From NCBI GenBank assembly GCA_017457225.1, contig JAFTHW010000031.1:1-40098 (forward strand): 40,098 nt of DNA, read 5' to 3'. Positions within the stretch are counted from its first letter, which is position 1; the number at the start of each line of letters is the position of its first letter. The stretch is from Clostridia bacterium (lineage in GTDB: Bacteria > Bacillota > Clostridia > Christensenellales > Borkfalkiaceae). The position numbers were made by a program, and so were the translations under genes. The notes below the pieces were generated by a model that made no database searches, was not told the DNA's origin, and worked only from the letters and a program-made list of their open reading frames with translations. This document shows, one piece after another, positions 24,219 to 31,379 of this stretch.

Positions 24219-25122
24219 AGTCTTCATTCTCCTTTTTACTCATTAGTTCGATATAGTATTCTTCCAAGCCGATTTTGTTCTTTTTGATCTCGCTGACCAC
24301 GTGTCCCCGTTGATACAAGTATTCCACGATTTCCTCCGTATCGTCTACGTCGTACACGCGAACGTAACCGTCTTCCGAGCGGACGCTTTTGAATTTCTCT
24401 TTCAAGACCTTTTCCGCCGCCTGCATGTCTTCGGTTTTCAAAGACGTAAATACGCGCGCCCGCGCTTCCATCTCCTTCGCGCTAAGCTCCTGTATCATCC
24501 TGCCTTGACGGATAATTCCGTAGTGCGTGGCGATCTTTTCGAGTTCGCCCAAGATATGGGAAGAAATGAGCACCGTACAACCGTAGGTCTTGGTGATATC
24601 CACCAAAATCTCGCGCATAATCCGCATTCCGTCCGTATCCAAACCGTTGATCGGCTCGTCCAAGATAAGTAACGCAGGATCACCGAGCAACGCCATCGCA
24701 ATCCCGATTCTCTGTTTCATACCAAGCGAACAGCTTTTGAATTTGATTGTCGCCGAATCTTCCATACGGACGATCTTCAATACGCGGTTAATTTCTTCGT
24801 CAGGATTTTCAATGCCTAAATTGATTGCTTGCATCATTAAGTTTTGATACACGCTCGAGCCGGGAAAACAGCCTGCGTTTTCAATCAACGCGCCCACTCT
24901 CACACGGACTCCCGCATCGGTATAATCTCTACCGAACAGCTTGATTTCGCCTCCGTCGGGTACGAGATGTCCGCAGATCAATTTTTCCGTCGTGGATTTA
25001 CCGCTACCGTTCTCCCCGATAAAGCCGTATATACTGCCTACGGGAACGGTCATATTCAAATGGTTGACCGCATACATACCGCGGAAACTCTTGGAAAGGT
25101 TTCGGATTTCAATAGCGTTCAT
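24205..25122 (-). CDS. ABC transporter ATPase (BcrA/LanF-like), first pair
   Basis: 305 residues with Walker A G-E-N-G-S-G-K-S-T, C-S-L-G-M-K-Q-R signature, L-L-I-L-D-E-P Walker B and the S-S-H-I-L-G switch. First gene of the four-gene ABC operon; AAGGAG lies 8 nt before the ATG and the phased operator-promoter at 25158-25233 lies directly upstream. Likely role: exporting or sensing cell-envelope-active peptides (inference from family and context). Confidence 0.95.
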   Translation of the reverse strand: MNAIEIRNLSKSFRGMYAVNHLNMTVPVGSIYGFIGENGSGKSTTEKLICGHLVPDGGEIKLFGRDYTDAGVRVRVGALIENAGCFPGSSVYQNLMMQAINLGIENPDEEINRVLKIVRMEDSATIKFKSCSLGMKQRIGIAMALLGDPALLILDEPINGLDTDGMRIMREILVDITKTYGCTVLISSHILGELEKIATHYGIIRQGRMIQELSAKEMEARARVFTSLKTEDMQAAEKVLKEKFKSVRSEDGYVRVYDVDDTEEIVEYLYQRGHVVSEIKKNKIGLEEYYIELMSKKENEDYANA

Positions 25123-25157
25123 AAATAAAACTCCTTACTTTTTCAATTTGCAAATTT

Positions 25158-25233
25158 ATTTTACAAGATAAATGTTTAAAAAACGCTAACTTTATGTTTT
25201 TAAAACGTTTTAAATTTGTAAAAGAATTGTTAA
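25158..25233 (-). promoter_or_regulatory. Operator-promoter of the ABC operon, same layout as 21564-21639
   Basis: Minus strand: TTAACA (25228-25233), TTTACA (25217-25222), AAAACG (25206-25211), AAAACA (25195-25200), TTAGCG (25184-25189), TAAACA (25173-25178), all 11 bp apart, then -10 TAAAAT at 25158-25163. The block TTAGCG to TAAACATTT is identical to that in the other promoter, and the -10 sits at the same offset. Confidence 0.83.
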
Positions 25234-25252
25234 AGTAAACTTTTTTATATAT

Positions 25253-25283
25253 AAAAAAGAACTCAGTCGCCTGAGTTCTTTTT
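25253..25283 (-). terminator. Terminator of the two-component operon
   Basis: Perfect 13-bp stem AAAAAGAACTCAG/CTGAGTTCTTTTT with a TCGC loop and T run, 3 nt from the stop of the last gene of the operon. Confidence 0.95.
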
Positions 25284-25285
25284 CT

Positions 25286-25663
25286 TTATTGTATCACTTC
25301 GTCGCAAAGCTGTAATATTTCTTCTCCGTACTTTCGTTTGTTCCTATTTAAAATCCATTGATACAACGGATACGCGCCTATCATAGGGATTCCGCCGAGA
25401 ACCGAAACCGCAATACCCCAAAAGAGTAAATTCCACTCCAAAACCATTGCCATTCCCAATCCGAAAATCAAACATCCTACGATGCCTATAATCAAAGCGA
25501 CGCAGGTTGCGGAATTATATACCTTTGCATTCAAATACCGCAATCTGTCCATTTTCGTTTGAACCTTTTCGGGAGCAACGTATTGTCTTCGGATGCTCTC
25601 TATTTCTTTACGTTCCGACTCCGTAGGCGCCGAATACGTATAATTGAATTCTTTGTTATTCAT
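25286..25663 (-). CDS. Small membrane protein, paralogue of the gene at 21186
   Basis: 125 residues: an amphipathic N-terminal helix (I-E-S-I-R-R-Q-Y-V-A-P-E-K), two membrane segments, basic tail N-R-N-K-R-K-Y-G-E-E-I-L-Q-L. Last gene of the operon that starts with the response regulator; overlaps the previous gene by 8 nt; AAGGAG before the ATG. Having a paralogue in the co-regulated operon suggests an accessory part of the same response (inference). Function unknown. Confidence 0.86.
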   Translation of the reverse strand: MNNKEFNYTYSAPTESERKEIESIRRQYVAPEKVQTKMDRLRYLNAKVYNSATCVALIIGIVGCLIFGLGMAMVLEWNLLFWGIAVSVLGGIPMIGAYPLYQWILNRNKRKYGEEILQLCDEVIQ

Positions 25664-26582
25664 TCCCTTTCTCCTTTCGCAATTCCTTGATTCTCTTGTT
25701 CCCCCGAACGATCATAAATACGCTGAGCACGATACAGCCGCAGCTTACCACGCTGCCCGCTAATGTATTGTATACGGAAATATTCATACCCTCCGTTCCG
25801 AACGTATGCAAAAGCGCTGTTTGTAGAGCCAAAACAGACACCGCCGCTGCCACAAGATTGATCGCGCGGATTCCCTCAATCGTCAAATCGTCCTGACTCT
25901 TTGCCTTGAATACGTTATAAATGGACATCGTTACTTTATAAAATGCGTATGCGGCGTACGCATAGATCGTCCAGCTTGGATACGAAAACGACTGGTCGTC
26001 GAAAATCATTTGCGCGATCGCCGACGACAACACGATGTTGAGCATTAGCAACACCCAACCGCAATTCCGATACTTGAACGCCTGCGCCGTTTCCACGTCT
26101 TCGTCGTTCATCGAACGTTTCCGTCTATGATACAACAACATTCCGCCGCGTAAAACTGCCAAGAATACGTAATATGCCGCGAGCGCGCCGTACCAAATGG
26201 ATTTTTCCATAATCCCCAACACGCCGTTAAACGCGCCGTACGCGATACTGAGCGTAAACGAGCCGATTGCAAATATCACCGTTCTGAACCCGTAATCCCG
26301 CATCATAGCGCCGGTGAACGCGTTCTTTTGCAATCCGTTTTTTACCCCTTCTTTCCATTTTGGAAAAAACAATACGATCGTGTAAACGGTGTACGCCAAC
26401 GTGATTGCCGCCGCCGCAAACAAAGCGTAAGCGACCACCGAAAGCCAACTCTTTTCATAATCCAAAAACAAAATGCCGATCGCTCCGCCAATGGAAAGCG
26501 CCGTGGCAACGTACGCAATCCAGAGAACCAAGCCCGACGGATTTTTTAACTTTTGTAGGAACTTCCGCCAATTAAACTTCAT
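25656..26582 (-). CDS. Polytopic membrane protein of unknown function
   Basis: 308 residues with about eight hydrophobic helices, a basic N terminus (M-K-F-N-W-R-K-F) and a basic C terminus. No catalytic motif seen. It overlaps the histidine kinase gene by 11 nt, so it is co-translated with the two-component system and may be a sensor partner or accessory membrane protein (inference). GAGGA lies before the ATG. Confidence 0.82.
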   Translation of the reverse strand: MKFNWRKFLQKLKNPSGLVLWIAYVATALSIGGAIGILFLDYEKSWLSVVAYALFAAAAITLAYTVYTIVLFFPKWKEGVKNGLQKNAFTGAMMRDYGFRTVIFAIGSFTLSIAYGAFNGVLGIMEKSIWYGALAAYYVFLAVLRGGMLLYHRRKRSMNDEDVETAQAFKYRNCGWVLLMLNIVLSSAIAQMIFDDQSFSYPSWTIYAYAAYAFYKVTMSIYNVFKAKSQDDLTIEGIRAINLVAAAVSVLALQTALLHTFGTEGMNISVYNTLAGSVVSCGCIVLSVFMIVRGNKRIKELRKEKGNE

Positions 26583-27630
26583 TTGCCGTTCCTCTCAACA
26601 CAACGGTAAAGGTACTCCCTTTTCCCGCTTCGCTTTTTACCGAGATCTCTCCGCCGAGAATATCGATCACTCTTTTCACGAGCGCAAGACCGAGTCCGTT
26701 TCCCTCTTGGGAATGGGACGTATCCCCTTGATAAAATTTTTCAAAGATACGCGCCCCCTTTTCGGGAGAAATTCCACAACCTGTATCCGAAACTTTGACG
26801 ACTGCGTCCAAACCCTCTTTTTTGAGCGTAACCTCGACCCTGCCCCCCGTTTCGGTAAATTTTACTGCGTTGGAAAGTAAGTTATTCCAAACCAACTCCA
26901 AAAGCGGCTTTGAGGACGTTATCCACACGTCATCCAAATCACATTCCAACACTAGATTTTTCGTTTCGATGATCTCTTCGTATTGCAAGACGGAAGAGGC
27001 AAGCTCTTCGGTCAAATGCAACGTTTCGTATTCGGGTTTGACTTCTTGATTTTCGAGTTTATTGAGTTTCAAGATATTCGTGATTAAATCGGACAAGCGT
27101 TTGGACGCTTGCGACAACGTTTTTGCATATTTTTTACGCGAGTCGGAATCCAACGTGTCGTCTTGTAACAACGTTGCGTAATTATGAATGATCGTCAACG
27201 GAGTTTTCAATTCGTGAGAAACGTTGGAGATAAAATCGGTTTTTAAAACTTCCGTTTTCCCCAGCTCTGCCGCCAACGTATTCAAGTTTTCCATAATCAC
27301 GTCGTATTCGGTATATTTACCGTACGGACGCGTGATCTCCAAACGTACGGAAAAATCCCCCGACGCTATTTTTTCCGTTGCCTGCAAGATCCGATCTACA
27401 GGTTTGTCGATCATCCATCTCCGCCTAATGATGTCGATCAAGGTACAAGCCCCCGATAAGAGCACGATGACGACGAGCATCAAAAGCGCAATCAGCGGTT
27501 TGTTGTCTGTCTTCTGCGCGATATAATCGTAGAGCATAACCGCAATTTGAATCATCAAAGCGATGGAAACAAAAAACAGCGCCGCGCCCGCAAAGGAGAA
27601 TTTGCTGCTTCTTACGCCGTTCTTCTTCAT
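26572..27630 (-). CDS. Sensor histidine kinase
   Basis: 352 residues. Two transmembrane helices (about 13-36 and 45-68) with a very short extracytoplasmic loop, HAMP-like linker, HisKA with phospho-acceptor His139 in S-H-E-L-K-T-P-L, and HATPase motifs N-N-L-L-S-N-A-V-K-F, D-T-G-C-G-I, F-E-K-F-Y and G-N-G-L-G-L-A-L-V-K. The tiny external loop fits intramembrane-sensing kinases, which usually take their signal from a neighbouring ABC transporter or membrane protein. Start overlaps the regulator stop (ATGA). Confidence 0.95.
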   Translation of the reverse strand: MKKNGVRSSKFSFAGAALFFVSIALMIQIAVMLYDYIAQKTDNKPLIALLMLVVIVLLSGACTLIDIIRRRWMIDKPVDRILQATEKIASGDFSVRLEITRPYGKYTEYDVIMENLNTLAAELGKTEVLKTDFISNVSHELKTPLTIIHNYATLLQDDTLDSDSRKKYAKTLSQASKRLSDLITNILKLNKLENQEVKPEYETLHLTEELASSVLQYEEIIETKNLVLECDLDDVWITSSKPLLELVWNNLLSNAVKFTETGGRVEVTLKKEGLDAVVKVSDTGCGISPEKGARIFEKFYQGDTSHSQEGNGLGLALVKRVIDILGGEISVKSEAGKGSTFTVVLRGTANEV

Positions 27631-28298
27631 TTCAACACCGCCTTATAACCAAGCCCGTGCACCGTCACGATTTCAAAGCCGTCGCACTCCGCCGTCTTTT
27701 CACGGATCTTCGCCATATACACGTCCACCGTTCGAGAAGTCGCGGAAGAATCATAATCCCAAAACTCGTCCATCAACGCCGAGCGAGTAAATGTCTTTTT
27801 CGGATAAGAAAGCAATTTAAAAAGAAGATCGAATTCCCGTACCGTCAGGGCAATTTCTTCCCCGTTGACCGCCGCCAAGCGTTCCTCCGTGTTCATCGTA
27901 AAATTCCCGATGCGAAGCTCTTTCTCCGAATGAATCTTCGCTCGCCGCAAAACCGCCGCGATCTTCATGATCAACTCGTCCACGTCGAATGGTTTCACTA
28001 CGTAATCGTCGATCCCCAAGCTGTATCCGAGCAGTTTTGACGTCTTCTCGTCTTTCGCCGACATAAAAATGATGGGAACGCTTTGATTGAATTTACGGAC
28101 ATTTTCCGCAAAATCGAAACCGTCCATATTCGGCATCATTACGTCCGTCAAAATCAAATCGAAATTGGTCTGTTCCGTTTGCGCCAAGCCCTCCGCTCCG
28201 TCAACGCACGAAATGACTTCATAGCCCTTGCCACGCAAACAGGCGCATACCAAACGATTCAGATCTCTATCGTCTTCTACTACAAGAATTTTTGCCAT
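27627..28298 (-). CDS. OmpR/PhoB-family response regulator
   Basis: 223 residues. Receiver domain with acidic pair near residues 8-10, phospho-acceptor Asp52 (L-I-L-T-D-V-M-M-P), Ser80 and Lys102 (V-V-K-P-F-D). The C-terminal winged helix has T-V-R-E-F-D-L-L and S-R-T-V-D-V-Y-M-A-K-I-R. GGAGAG before the ATG. It is the best candidate to bind the 11-bp-phased TTnACA boxes found upstream of itself, of the ABC operon and of the cls operon. Confidence 0.96.
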   Translation of the reverse strand: MAKILVVEDDRDLNRLVCACLRGKGYEVISCVDGAEGLAQTEQTNFDLILTDVMMPNMDGFDFAENVRKFNQSVPIIFMSAKDEKTSKLLGYSLGIDDYVVKPFDVDELIMKIAAVLRRAKIHSEKELRIGNFTMNTEERLAAVNGEEIALTVREFDLLFKLLSYPKKTFTRSALMDEFWDYDSSATSRTVDVYMAKIREKTAECDGFEIVTVHGLGYKAVLK

Positions 28299-28321
28299 AC
28301 GACTCTCCGCTCTTTTTAACG

Positions 28322-28375
28322 ATTGTAATCTTTTTGTATTAGAATTAAGTTTATGAATTGTAAAAATATTGTAAA
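28322..28375 (-). promoter_or_regulatory. Possible autoregulated promoter of the two-component operon
   Basis: Minus strand TTTACA (28370-28375), TTTACA (28359-28364), TAAACT (28348-28353), 11 bp apart, then a possible -10 TACAAT at 28322-28327 with no good -35. It shares the repeat unit of the two larger operators but not their full array. Confidence 0.55.
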
Positions 28376-28377
28376 AG

Positions 28378-29292
28378 TTAGACTTTTTTCAATTTCTTCG
28401 GAACGATCATTTTGATTTTTGCAGGCAACACTTCGATATGGAGTTTCCCACTCGTCCCCTTTTCACCATCGAAATTCCAAACGACGTCCTCTCCGACGTC
28501 TACGTCAAAACTTGCCCCCTCTAAACAAACGATTCCCTTTCGACTCTTTGCCTTGTAGCCAAACAAAAAGAGTTTCGCAACCGAGAACAACGCCTTGATC
28601 TTATCGAAAAAGTTGGGTTTAATTTTTTGTTGAACGATTGCGACTTCAATCTTACCGTCCTGCAAGCTGGAAAGGCGATTCACTCTGAATCCCGCCACGT
28701 AACGGCTGTTCATAAACGATACGAGTACGCTATGCGTATTTTCCCGATCTTCTTGTCCCTCGCAATCGATCCCGAATACGGAAAAGTGAAGATTTTTTTT
28801 CACGCCTTCTACGAAATACGCAATCCTGCCCACTTGGTTTTTAGAGATTTGCGAGGTGGTATACGTTGCGCTGGTAAACGCGCCCGCCGCAACGACGTAC
28901 ATTACGTAATGATTGTTCGCTTTCATACAGTCCAACCACTCGCGCCGCCCCTCTTGAATCACTTTTAACGCTTTCTTGATATTTTTGGGAATCTTGAGCG
29001 TATGCGCAATGTCGTTGACCGTTCCGCTGGGAATGTATCCGAGTTCCGGCGGATTTTCTAGCGGCGCTACGCCTTGTAACACTTCGTTGAAAGAGCCGTC
29101 GCCGCCGGCAAATACGATCGCGTCGTATTGGGAAGCGACTTCTTTGGCTTTTACCGCTAAATCCCCCGAGCATTTCGTCGCGTACACGTCTACTTCTTCA
29201 TATTTTTCTTTGAGTCCCGCTACGATATAATCCAGTTTTTTGGCAATTTTACCTTTTCCGCTGACGGGATTATAAATAAAAATACATTTCAT
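28378..29292 (-). CDS. Diacylglycerol/lipid kinase family protein (YegS/DagK)
   Basis: 304 residues. DAGK catalytic signature: N-P-V-S-G-K-G near the start, G-G-D-G-S-F-N-E-V nucleotide site, P-S-G-T-V-N-D-I-A. It phosphorylates diacylglycerol or a related lipid at the inner membrane face, feeding phosphatidate back into phospholipid synthesis. GGAG before the ATG; own promoter at 29340-29368. It precedes the response-regulator operon by 79 nt with no clear terminator. Confidence 0.93.
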   Translation of the reverse strand: MKCIFIYNPVSGKGKIAKKLDYIVAGLKEKYEEVDVYATKCSGDLAVKAKEVASQYDAIVFAGGDGSFNEVLQGVAPLENPPELGYIPSGTVNDIAHTLKIPKNIKKALKVIQEGRREWLDCMKANNHYVMYVVAAGAFTSATYTTSQISKNQVGRIAYFVEGVKKNLHFSVFGIDCEGQEDRENTHSVLVSFMNSRYVAGFRVNRLSSLQDGKIEVAIVQQKIKPNFFDKIKALFSVAKLFLFGYKAKSRKGIVCLEGASFDVDVGEDVVWNFDGEKGTSGKLHIEVLPAKIKMIVPKKLKKV

Positions 29293-29339
29293 TTGTTTTT
29301 CTCCGTATAGTTCGGGCGTTCGCCTTACCTTATATAATT

Positions 29340-29368
29340 ATTATACCATATAACTTGCCAGATATCAA
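29340..29368 (-). promoter_or_regulatory. Promoter of the lipid kinase gene
   Basis: Minus strand TTGATA, 17-nt spacer, TATAAT; start near 29333. Confidence 0.85.
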
Positions 29369-29441
29369 GAAATTTACAAAAAATTTTTCCGCATACGTTT
29401 TAAAAAATGCTTCTACGCGCTCAAAATGCTTGCATATAGAT

Positions 29442-29473
29442 AAATACCCCCACGTGACAACGTGGGGATATTT
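29442..29473 (-). terminator. Terminator following the tRNA 3'-end fragment
   Basis: Stem AAATA.CCCCACG/CGTGGGG.TATTT (one mismatch) with a 6-nt loop, located 5 nt beyond the CCA of the tRNA fragment on the minus strand, the usual place for a tRNA terminator. Confidence 0.75.
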
Positions 29474-29478
29474 GTTAG

Positions 29479-29503
29479 TGGCGCAGAGAAAGGGATTTGA
29501 ACC
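29479..29503 (-). other. tRNA 3'-end fragment, likely attachment site (att) of the element to the right
   Basis: Minus-strand 25 nt containing a T-loop (GG-TTCAAAT-CC), the 3' acceptor strand TCTCTGC, discriminator G and CCA. Upstream of GG the T stem no longer pairs, so tRNA identity ends there. This is what remains at the far end of an element that integrated into the 3' end of a tRNA gene (acceptor start GCAGAGA, perhaps tRNA-Leu). The intact gene should lie at the other end, outside the window. A decayed tRNA is the alternative. Confidence 0.65.
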
Positions 29504-29595
29504 TGTGAAACTAACGGCTAAAGACCTTTATTTTCAAGGGATTCAGCTCTCTGTTCCCCAAAAATTCCCCATACAAAAACGAGCCTTGTTCCGTA

Positions 29596-29624
29596 ATTAT
29601 ACCATAAACGTTTAATTTGCGCAA
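29596..29624 (-). promoter_or_regulatory. Outward promoter toward the tRNA fragment
   Basis: Minus strand TTGCGC, 17-nt spacer, TATAAT. The transcript would run from about 29588 through the tRNA 3' fragment to the terminator at 29442, about 145 nt, without a coding sequence. Confidence 0.7.
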
Positions 29625-29934
29625 TCTCTTTTATCCGCCTTTTTGTAGCTTGATCAAAATCGCCGGCGTTTTTTCAATACGTAGATCCTACGAGCAAGCC
29701 GCCCACCGGCTTGCCTTTTGATCCGACCTTCTCCCTGCAGCCTTTTGGCTGCACGTATAAAAAACACCATTTCACTTCTTTGCGCAGAGCGTCATACGAA
29801 AGGACGCGATGCGCTATATTATTATAATATAAATCAATATATATATAGAAGATTTACTACGGCACTTTTTTGAACGATTTGGGGGCGCTTTTTTTTGGCG
29901 GTTAGTTTACCTTTTGCCGTAGAAAAACGAAAAA

Positions 29935-29970
29935 AAGAAAAAACGCCCGGCAAATTCGCCAAGCGTCTTT
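29935..29970 (-). terminator. Terminator of the initiator operon
   Basis: Minus-strand hairpin GCGT..GGC/GCC..ACGC around a 6-nt loop, followed by a T-rich tail. It lies about 85 nt beyond the stop of the replication-initiator-like gene. Confidence 0.75.
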
Positions 29971-30052
29971 TCCTACACACGACAAATAGCGCGGCCCGAT
30001 CCACGCTAATTTTTTCTATATCCAGTTCGCCTACGTCCTACATTGAATTGCT

Positions 30053-31123
30053 TCATTTATCCTGCCTTCGAAGGTGTAGATGGCAGGTACACGGCTTACC
30101 GTTCGGCAGGTATCCGGTATCCTGGCAATCCTTACACAACGAATAGTACGATTGCTTCAGCTTCTCTTCCGAAACGTTGAACCGTTTCATCAGAGTCAAC
30201 CGTTCCTCGACTAAACGTCGTTCCTTCTCAACCAAGATCGGATACGTTGGCAGCTTATCAAACTCTGCCCTTGCGATCTTCGGCGCCATCGCTTGGATCT
30301 CTTCTTCGATCTCACGGATGCGCGGCGCCATAGAATATACCTTCAAACGGTACTTCTCGACGCGACTTTCCATCTCAGCTCGCCGCTGCGCATAATAACG
30401 TTCCCGATCCGCTCGAGCATCTGCAGCGATCGTCGCCTGCGATCTCGTATCCGTCGGTTGTTTTACCTTCTTCTTTTTCCTAAATTTTTCATATTCGTAC
30501 AAATCCCGATTCACGTGGAACGTTGTCAGTTTGTACTTATTGGCTCCCTTATCCTCTTTGCTTCTAAAAATCAGCTTTGCTTTTAAAAGGATCCTGATCG
30601 CCTTTTTGATCGTAGTTTCCGAAAGAGCCAGGAGCTTATGCAGTCTCTTGATCGACGTTTCTACTTTTCCGTCGTTCTTCGGCCGCTTCGCCTGCGTCAT
30701 CATATAGCTCAAGATCAATACCTGAGCTTTGGTTAAACGTCTTTTCTTTTCGGCAATCGTAATGTCCGCTGTATACAAATACAACGGTACTATGTCATAC
30801 GTTCTTCCTGCCTCGCCTATGTACTGAAGCGCCGTACCCGAGCGGTCTCGATCCGACTTCCGAATCAATTCCTTTTCCTTGAGTTGACTTAACGCTGCAG
30901 CAACCGTAGGTCGCGCGATCCCAAATTCTTCGTGGAGCTGATCATAGCTCGTCCAACACGCCGAATTTTCCTTCTTCGGATCCGTCAAACCGAATACGCG
31001 TCCGGCGATCGCACGAGCCGAAGGCGTGACACGTTGACCTTTCTTGCCGATCCGATGCGGAACGCGTGAAAAGGCGCCTTTCTTTTCCTTTGGTAAATTG
31101 TTGCTAATAACCGATACTGACAT
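30053..31123 (-). CDS. Replication-initiator-like protein with winged helices and a DnaI/DnaC-type zinc motif
   Basis: 356 residues. The N-terminal half shows two helix-turn-helix-like regions (around W-T-S-Y-D-Q-L-H-E-E-F-G-I-A-R-P-T-V and I-K-R-L-H-K-L-L-A-L-S-E-T-T-I-K-K-A), as in plasmid Rep and phage replisome organisers. A charged coiled coil follows (about 230-320). The C terminus has C330-x2-C333-x2-T-G-Y ... C345-x-C347, the zinc-like pattern at the front of DnaI/DnaC helicase loaders, but no ATPase domain. A likely job is recognising the origin and recruiting the host helicase loader or helicase (inference). GAGGG precedes the ATG; it starts 7 nt after the small winged-helix gene. 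Confidence 0.75.
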   Translation of the reverse strand: MSVSVISNNLPKEKKGAFSRVPHRIGKKGQRVTPSARAIAGRVFGLTDPKKENSACWTSYDQLHEEFGIARPTVAAALSQLKEKELIRKSDRDRSGTALQYIGEAGRTYDIVPLYLYTADITIAEKKRRLTKAQVLILSYMMTQAKRPKNDGKVETSIKRLHKLLALSETTIKKAIRILLKAKLIFRSKEDKGANKYKLTTFHVNRDLYEYEKFRKKKKVKQPTDTRSQATIAADARADRERYYAQRRAEMESRVEKYRLKVYSMAPRIREIEEEIQAMAPKIARAEFDKLPTYPILVEKERRLVEERLTLMKRFNVSEEKLKQSYYSLCKDCQDTGYLPNGKPCTCHLHLRRQDK

Positions 31124-31130
31124 TTTTCCC

Positions 31131-31379
31131 TCAAGCGTTGATCTCTACAACCGCATCTCCCAATGATATTTTTCGATCCCTGATCTCTAAAATACCGTCT
31201 TTGTGCATCCGTTCTATTGCATATTTGACCGCATTCCTGCTCAAACGCAACGTCTCGGCAATATCCGTATAACTGACGTACTCCTCACTCATACCGATTT
31301 TTTCGGATAAATGACGCAAAACTTTAGCCGACGTCTCGTCAATTTTCTTCAATTTTCCGATCCTGATCGCCTTTTCCAT
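31131..31379 (-). CDS. Small winged-helix DNA-binding protein
   Basis: 82 residues with a clear winged-helix unit: YVSYTDIAETLRLSRNAVKY followed by the wing (G-I-L-E-I-R-D-R-K-I). CGGAGATG precedes the ATG. It probably controls or assists the downstream initiator, with which it forms a two-gene operon. The leader contains four TTTTTG units (31393-31430, plus strand), a possible operator. Confidence 0.8.
   Translation of the reverse strand: MEKAIRIGKLKKIDETSAKVLRHLSEKIGMSEEYVSYTDIAETLRLSRNAVKYAIERMHKDGILEIRDRKISLGDAVVEINA

Larger units (their letters stand above)
29504..30052. other. Non-coding region with hairpin cluster (possible origin or packaging region)
   Basis: No gene seen. It holds a strong outward promoter (29596-29624) and a cluster of short perfect hairpins: CGTAG-ATC-CTACG (29680-29692), GCAAGCCG-N5-CGGCTTGC (29694-29714) and TGCAGCC-TTTT-GGCTGCA (29736-29753), preceded by the palindrome CGCCGGCG (29661-29668). 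An A/T-only tract near 29816-29850 contains TATATTA-TTA-TAATATA. The terminator at 29935-29970 follows. Hairpin clusters of this kind occur at single-strand origins, oriT or filamentous-phage intergenic regions. Confidence 0.5.

Noticed and set aside
29479-29560. Complete tRNA or tmRNA gene on the minus strand
   Set aside because: Only the T loop and acceptor 3' strand fit; T stem, anticodon arm and D arm cannot be formed, and no tmRNA 5' half is present.
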